A DNA stretch of 64,000 bases, from assembly GCF_003207895.1 (NCBI RefSeq), contig NZ_NKUB01000001.1, positions 1-64,000 of the forward strand, in the 5' to 3' direction. Below are positions 59,592 to 64,000 of this stretch, in pieces. The notes under the pieces were generated by a model. That model was not told the origin of the DNA and made no database searches. It saw nothing but the letters and a program-made list of their open reading frames with translations. This DNA comes from Komagataeibacter swingsii (GTDB taxonomy: Bacteria > Pseudomonadota > Alphaproteobacteria > Acetobacterales > Acetobacteraceae). The translations under genes were made by a program, and so were the position numbers. Position 1 is the stretch's first letter, and the number at the start of each line of letters is the position of its first letter.

Positions 59592-60161
59592 ATGGCGGCG
59601 ACGCGCTGGCATATACGTGGGGTAATGGGGCTGGCGGCGGCCCTTGCGGTGCAGGGGGCGTTCATGGCGCCAGCCGAGGCGCGCCGCCATCACCACCACA
59701 GGCGGGAACAGGCCGGGGAAGAGTACCAGCAGTCCGGCAGCGAAAAGGACAATGCGCAGACACAGGCCATCGCCAGCCCCGTGCCGGAATCCTGTGATGA
59801 CCGTAAATTCCTTGCCGATGTCGAGGCGGCGGAAGGCAGGCAGGGCGACCAGCCGGATCGGGTCGAGCATGTCTGTGGCCGCGTGATCGCGGTATCCGCG
59901 TCAAAACGGACACGCAGCGGCCTGCATGGTTATTTCTATGTCGATGTCGGCAATGGCGTGTCCATCCGCATCGTATCCGATCTGGACCGTATGTCAGCCC
60001 CCGCATGGCCGTGGGTGGCCAAGGGCGACCAGGCGGACGTGCTGGGCCGGTATTACTATGACAACGCCCGTAGCCAGGGCATTGACTGGACGCATCACGG
60101 CACCGGGCGCACCTGGCCGGTGGAAGGATACGTGACGGTCAACGGCAGGCGTTACCAGTAA
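59592..60161 (+). CDS. Exported DUF3465 protein
   Basis: 189 residues from ATG 59592 (GGAG at 7 bases). Signal peptide about 1-29 (ALAVQGAFMAPAEA), then RRHHHHRRE, a His/Arg cluster that could bind metal, then a flexible Gln/Ser region. The DUF3465 domain (about 88-189) has VCGRVIAVS, GYFYVDVGNGVSIRIVSD and the characteristic WTHHGTG..W..EGYVTVNGRRYQ end. Function unknown; the fold may be OB-like. Repeat R8 follows at once. Confidence 0.85.
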   Translation: MAATRWHIRGVMGLAAALAVQGAFMAPAEARRHHHHRREQAGEEYQQSGSEKDNAQTQAIASPVPESCDDRKFLADVEAAEGRQGDQPDRVEHVCGRVIAVSASKRTRSGLHGYFYVDVGNGVSIRIVSDLDRMSAPAWPWVAKGDQADVLGRYYYDNARSQGIDWTHHGTGRTWPVEGYVTVNGRRYQ

Positions 60162-60163
60162 CA

Positions 60164-60284
60164 GGCTGTCGCAGGTCTGAAAGAAGTTTTTGGGTGCCGC
60201 CTTTTTTCAAAAAGGCGGCGTTCCTTGAAGCTTTTTGGAAAAAAGCTTTACCAAAAACTTCTGTTTTTTATCAATGACTTATTC
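60164..60284 (+). repeat. Dispersed hairpin repeat, copy R8
   Basis: About 120 bp between the DUF3465 stop and the YnfA stop. AAGAAGTTTTTGGGTGCCG, hairpin GCCGCCTTTTTTC/AAAAAGGCGGC (60196-60219), stem TGAAGCTTTTTGG/AAAAAAGCTTTA, then CCAAAAACTTCTGTTTTTT and ATCAATGACTTATT. It mixes the AAGAAG outer block (reverse type) with the forward order and ends within the YnfA stop codon. Confidence 0.85.
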
Positions 60285-60585
60285 AGCCGCGTGGGGCCAG
60301 CAGGATGATGGCGGCCCCGCCAATATCCCAGCGATCAGGTGGCAGCTTTTCCACCAGCCACGACCAGATCAGGCTGGCGGCAATATAGACCCCCCCATAA
60401 ATGGCATAGGCCCGGCCCGCGTTATCGGCCGGGCTGAATGTCAGCAGCCACGCGAACAGCACCAGCGACAGGCAGCCCGGCACCAGCACCAGTGCCGGAC
60501 GCCCCAGGCGCATCCACGCCCAGAAACAGAAACACCCGCAGATTTCCGCGAATGCGGCGGGAATATATATGGCGGCGGTCAGCAT
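60283..60585 (-). CDS. YnfA/UPF0060 small membrane protein
   Basis: 100 residues from ATG 60585, with AAGGA at 5 bases. Four membrane helices. Family signs: [48 protein letters not shown] and [17 protein letters not shown] at the end. The SMR/DMT-like family is of unknown substrate. It follows clpA by 86 bp on the same strand. Repeat R8 is at its 3' end. Confidence 0.93.
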   Translation of the reverse strand: MLTAAIYIPAAFAEICGCFCFWAWMRLGRPALVLVPGCLSLVLFAWLLTFSPADNAGRAYAIYGGVYIAASLIWSWLVEKLPPDRWDIGGAAIILLAPRG

Positions 60586-60671
60586 GGAGTCCTTTCGGGG
60601 GCGGGGAGTACAAAAAAACAGGGACCATTTCTGGTCCCTGTCATTTTCAGGCGATAGCCACAAGGGCCTTG

Positions 60672-63002
60672 TCAGTCGGCGGCTTCCTCTTCCCGCGTGC
60701 TGTCGCCTTCGTCCCCTTCGGTGGACGGGTTTTCCGCCTGCGAGATGTATTCGAAGTCCAGCGCGCCATCCTTGAGGGTGATCTTGGCGACGCCACCCTT
60801 GGTCAGCTTGCCGAACAGCAGTTCTTCCGCCAGCGGCTTCTTGATGTATTCCTGAATGACACGGCCCAGCGGGCGCGCGCCATACAGGCGGTCGTAACCA
60901 CGTTCCGCCAGCCATTCGCGCGCGGCCGACGAGATTTCGATCATCACGTTACGGTCCGCAAGCTGGGCTTCCAGCTGGAAGATGAACTTCTCCACCACCC
61001 GGTCCACCACATGCGGCGACAGGTTGGCGAACGGGATGATCGCATCAAGCCGGTTGCGGAACTCCGGCGTGAACAGGCGCTTGATCGCATCCTCGTCCTC
61101 GCCTTCGCGCGACGTGCGGCCAAAGCCGATCGCCTCCTTGCTCAGGTCCGCGGCACCCGCGTTGGTGGTCATGATCAGGACCACGTTGCGGAAATCGACC
61201 GTCTTGCCGTTATGGTCGGTCAGCCTTCCGTGGTCCATCACCTGCAGCAGGACGTTGTACAGGTCCTGGTGCGCCTTCTCGATTTCATCCAGCAGCAGGA
61301 CCGCATGCGGGTGCTGGTCGATGGCGTCGGTCAGCAGGCCACCCTGGTCAAAGCCGACATAGCCCGGCGGCGCGCCGATCAGGCGCGAGATCGAATGCCG
61401 TTCCATGTATTCCGACATGTCGAAACGGATCAGTTCAATCCCCAGCGTGCTGGCAAGCTGCTTGGCCACTTCCGTCTTGCCGACGCCCGTGGGGCCGGAG
61501 AACAAGTAGTTGCCAATCGGCTTTTCCGGGTCACGCAGTCCGGCGCGCGACAGCTTGATCGCGGCCGTCAGGGCCTCGATCGCCTTGTCCTGCCCGTAGA
61601 CCATGCCCTTGAGGTCACGCTCCAGCGAACGCAGCGTTTCCTTGTCGTCGGACGAGACGCTCTTGGGCGGGATGCGCGCGATCTTGGCGACGATATCCTC
61701 CACATCCTTCAGCGTGACCGTCTTGCGGCGGCGGTTTTCGGGCACCAGCATGCGCGACGCGCCAACCTCGTCGATCACGTCGATGGCCTTGTCGGGCAGC
61801 TTGCGGTCGTGGATGTACTTGGCGGACAGTTCCACCGCACCCTTGATCGCATCATCGGTGTAACGCACCTTGTGGTGCTTTTCGTAATTGACCTTCAGGC
61901 CGCGCAGGATCTTGACCGCGTCATCGACCGAGGGTTCCGCCACATCGATCTTCTGGAACCGCCGCACCAGCGCGCGGTCCTTTTCAAAATGCTGGCGGTA
62001 TTCCTTGTACGTGGTCGAACCCATGCAGCGCAGCGTGCCGGCGGCCAGGGCGGGCTTGAGCAGGTTGGACGCATCCATCGCCCCGCCCGATGTCGCCCCC
62101 GCGCCGATCACCGTATGGATTTCGTCAATGAACAGGATGGAGCCGGGATTGTTGTCCAGTTCGGTCACGACCGCCTTCAGCCGTTCCTCGAAATCGCCAC
62201 GGTAGCGGGTGCCCGCCAGCAGCGCGCCCATGTCCAGCGAATAGATCGTGGAATTGAGCAGCACTTCGGGCACGTCGCCTTCGACAATGCGCTTGGCCAG
62301 CCCTTCGGCGATGGCGGTCTTGCCCACGCCGGGGTCGCCCACGTATAGCGGGTTGTTCTTGGTGCGGCGGCACAGGATCTGGATCGTGCGCTCGATTTCG
62401 GAGTCGCGGCCGATCAGCGGGTCAACCTTGCCTTCCTGCGCCTTCTCGTTGAGGTTGGTGCAGTAAGTGGACAGCGCATCCTGGCTTTTCTGCCCGGTCT
62501 TGCCCCGTTCCTCGCTTTCATTCCCTTCGGGCGCGCTGCCGGCGACGGGCCGGCGCGTGGAGCGGTCGGGTGCCTTGGCGATTCCGTGGGAGATGAAGTT
62601 GACTGCGTCCAACCGTGTCATGTCCTGCAACTGCAGGAAATAGACAGCGTGGCTTTCGCGTTCGGCAAACAGGGCGACCAGCACGTTCGCCCCCGTCACC
62701 TCGTCGCGGCCGGTGGACTGCACATGGATGGCGGCGCGCTGGATCACGCGCTGGAAGGCCGCGGTCGGCTTGGGGTCAACGGTACGGTCGGCGGCAAGCC
62801 CCGCGAGATCCTTGTCAAGGAAGTCGGTCAGGTCGGTGCGCAGCTTGGTCAGGTCAACCCCGCAGGCGCGGAACACCGTCACGGCATCCGGGTCATCGAT
62901 CAGGGCGAGCAGGAGGTGTTCAAGCGTTGCGTATTCGTGCCGGCGGTCGCCGGCCAGTGTCAGCGCACGGTGAAGCGTCTGTTCAAGATTACGTGACAAC
63001 AT
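60672..63002 (-). CDS. clpA: ATP-dependent Clp protease ATP-binding subunit ClpA
   Basis: 776 residues from ATG 63002 (AGGAG upstream). N-domain with two Clp repeats (about 1-145), D1 AAA+ with [17 protein letters not shown] near 215, D2 with [15 protein letters not shown] near 500 and the ClpP-contact IGF loop (AIGFGR) near 620. It unfolds substrates for ClpP; clpS upstream encodes its adaptor. The C-terminus is rich in Glu and Asp. No M domain, so it is not ClpB. Confidence 0.96.
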   Translation of the reverse strand: MLSRNLEQTLHRALTLAGDRRHEYATLEHLLLALIDDPDAVTVFRACGVDLTKLRTDLTDFLDKDLAGLAADRTVDPKPTAAFQRVIQRAAIHVQSTGRDEVTGANVLVALFAERESHAVYFLQLQDMTRLDAVNFISHGIAKAPDRSTRRPVAGSAPEGNESEERGKTGQKSQDALSTYCTNLNEKAQEGKVDPLIGRDSEIERTIQILCRRTKNNPLYVGDPGVGKTAIAEGLAKRIVEGDVPEVLLNSTIYSLDMGALLAGTRYRGDFEERLKAVVTELDNNPGSILFIDEIHTVIGAGATSGGAMDASNLLKPALAAGTLRCMGSTTYKEYRQHFEKDRALVRRFQKIDVAEPSVDDAVKILRGLKVNYEKHHKVRYTDDAIKGAVELSAKYIHDRKLPDKAIDVIDEVGASRMLVPENRRRKTVTLKDVEDIVAKIARIPPKSVSSDDKETLRSLERDLKGMVYGQDKAIEALTAAIKLSRAGLRDPEKPIGNYLFSGPTGVGKTEVAKQLASTLGIELIRFDMSEYMERHSISRLIGAPPGYVGFDQGGLLTDAIDQHPHAVLLLDEIEKAHQDLYNVLLQVMDHGRLTDHNGKTVDFRNVVLIMTTNAGAADLSKEAIGFGRTSREGEDEDAIKRLFTPEFRNRLDAIIPFANLSPHVVDRVVEKFIFQLEAQLADRNVMIEISSAAREWLAERGYDRLYGARPLGRVIQEYIKKPLAEELLFGKLTKGGVAKITLKDGALDFEYISQAENPSTEGDEGDSTREEEAAD

Positions 63003-63164
63003 GCCGAGACGCTCCTTTTCCAAGAGGGGCCACCCAGGCCCCGGAGATCATAACCGGTAAGTCGGGACAATCCTCGCCCCGTTGCAGTGGAAATGCCAGC
63101 ACAAAATGCCATGGAACGCGATCCGATCGCGACGGGGCCGGTAAGATGCGCTTGTCCGTAGGGG

Positions 63165-63608
63165 TCAGTCCTTCTCGATGGTGCATTGCAGCGGGTGCTG
63201 GTTCTGGCGCGCCAGGTCCATCACCTGTGTTACTTTGGTTTCCGCAACCTCATACGTAAAGACCCCGCACACGCCGACGCCACGTTTGTGAACGTGCAGC
63301 ATGATGTCCGTCGCCTCCTCGCGGTTTTTCTGGAAAAAGCGTTCCAGCACATGCACCACGAATTCCATCGGGGTATAATCGTCGTTCAGCATCAGCACTT
63401 TGTACATTGCCGGCTTGCGGGTCTGCGGGCGGGTGCGGATGACGACGTCGATCATGCCGTCATCATTGCCGGGCGGGGAATCCTGCCCGCCGTTGCGGCG
63501 TGGCGGCGTGTTGCCACCATGTCCGTGCGGGTACGCACCGCCCATTTCGGGCGACGGCACGGGGCGGGGCAGGGAAGGGCGAGCAATAGCAGGCATGACA
63601 GGTACCAT
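63165..63608 (-). CDS. clpS: Clp protease adaptor ClpS
   Basis: 147 residues; ATG 63608 or 63596, with no clear ribosome site at either. The core (about 60-147) has [24 protein letters not shown], then [28 protein letters not shown], the ClpS fold with the N-degron pocket residues (Asp-Asp, His). The N-terminal 58 residues are rich in Pro, Gly and His and longer than usual. It delivers N-end-rule substrates to ClpA, encoded 162 bp downstream on the same strand. Confidence 0.93.
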   Translation of the reverse strand: MVPVMPAIARPSLPRPVPSPEMGGAYPHGHGGNTPPRRNGGQDSPPGNDDGMIDVVIRTRPQTRKPAMYKVLMLNDDYTPMEFVVHVLERFFQKNREEATDIMLHVHKRGVGVCGVFTYEVAETKVTQVMDLARQNQHPLQCTIEKD

Positions 63609-63857
63609 ATTGGAACTTTGCCGTCAGTTGGAAGGGGTGGCGCGCCATGGACGCAAGGATTTTTTTTACACACCCGGCCCCGGGCCTTCCGGCCGCCACA
63701 TTTGGCGGGCATGGAAATACGCTCTGGACGAATAGAAAACCTTTCTTTTAGAATGGTTGCAGCCAAGCAACCCATGAATGGATGGAGGGGCGGCGGGTAA
63801 TGCCCGCGTGCTCGCAAGCCGTATGATTGTCATCGCGCGCGCAGGTTTCACCATTCC

Positions 63858-64000
63858 ATGAGCCGTATCCCCATGACCCGTCTTTCCCGCCTGAAGGTTA
63901 CCGCGACCGTCGGGCTGTGTGTCGGCCTTGGCGGCATGCAGGCCGCCCGTGCCCAGTATGTTGGGCAGGTCAGCGCCATCGTGCTGGACGCCCGCACGGG
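63858..64000 (+). CDS. Start of a probable D-alanyl-D-alanine carboxypeptidase (partial)
   Basis: The frame opens at ATG 63858 and runs off the window end after 47 codons. A signal peptide (about 1-32, LCVGLGGMQAARA) is followed by QYVGQVSAIVLDARTG, a beginning typical of low-molecular-weight penicillin-binding proteins (DacC/DacF-like), which have SAI-DARTG before the SxxK motif. The catalytic motif lies outside the window. It is divergent from clpS. Confidence 0.7.
   Translation, partial: MSRIPMTRLSRLKVTATVGLCVGLGGMQAARAQYVGQVSAIVLDART

Noticed and set aside
4864-60284. CRISPR array
   Set aside because: The repeats are scattered singly over 55 kb in both orientations, not regularly spaced with unique spacers, and no cas gene is present.

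Overview
The window looks like the chromosome of an acetic acid bacterium (Acetobacteraceae), most probably Komagataeibacter or a close Gluconacetobacter relative. The reasons are two three-subunit membrane-bound sugar dehydrogenases (Tat-exported small subunit, GMC flavoprotein, tri-heme cytochrome c), a pyruvate phosphate dikinase with its regulatory protein, high-GC coding sequence with AT-rich gaps, and an intergenic hairpin repeat of a kind I recall from Komagataeibacter DNA. This placement comes from gene content only; no database was searched. I found no rRNA, tRNA, CRISPR array or prophage.

Layout. 1-220: tail of an IS5-type transposase. 284-3121: copper export (copA, csoR, CsoR-type operator). 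3158-6408: ABC-F ATPase, glutathione transferase, DUF488 protein. 6411-10096: NO dioxygenase hmp with NsrR-like sites, cupredoxin + FTR1 iron permease, glycerophosphodiesterase. 10663-14340: sorbitol/fructose-type dehydrogenase SLC operon. 14908-16988: aldehyde dehydrogenase and nsrR. 17170-21620: IclR regulator, HbpS-like protein, MFS pump, D-2-hydroxyacid dehydrogenase and an OCD-family enzyme. 21973-24049: bfd, then a small DUF3311 gene coupled to a sodium:solute symporter. 24611-28235: ppdK, split by an apparent one-base frameshift, and its regulator. 28807-31876: B12-binding radical SAM protein and a ThDP decarboxylase. 31877-33420: an unusual stretch with a candidate small RNA, a 43-residue membrane protein gene and several strong terminators. 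33420-40111: MFS pump, DszC/SfnB-like flavoprotein, asparaginase, outer-membrane protein, AnsP-type permease. 40515-42716: secreted protein of unknown function and a membrane protein with a nuclease-like domain. 42980-49591: late cobalamin genes (cobC, S, T, U, O, Q, D). 49983-57115: gluconate-2-dehydrogenase-type SLC operon running by ATGA overlaps and short gaps into a yellow/MRJP protein, pyrD and a HAD phosphatase. 57131-64000: YqgE, SDR, PPK2, DUF3465, YnfA, clpA, clpS and the start of a D-alanyl-D-alanine carboxypeptidase.

How the parts fit. Periplasmic oxidation (two SLC complexes) feeds the quinone pool, which PyrD also uses. PPDK makes phosphoenolpyruvate from pyruvate. NsrR probably controls hmp and itself. 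The cob genes finish the cofactor that the radical SAM protein should need. Asparaginase and AnsP would handle asparagine uptake and use. Eight copies plus one remnant of one hairpin repeat sit between genes, often touching stop codons. The observations most worth following are this repeat family, the ppdK frameshift, the small-gene/small-RNA/terminator stretch at 31.9-33.4 kb, the nuclease-like membrane protein and the radical SAM/decarboxylase pair.
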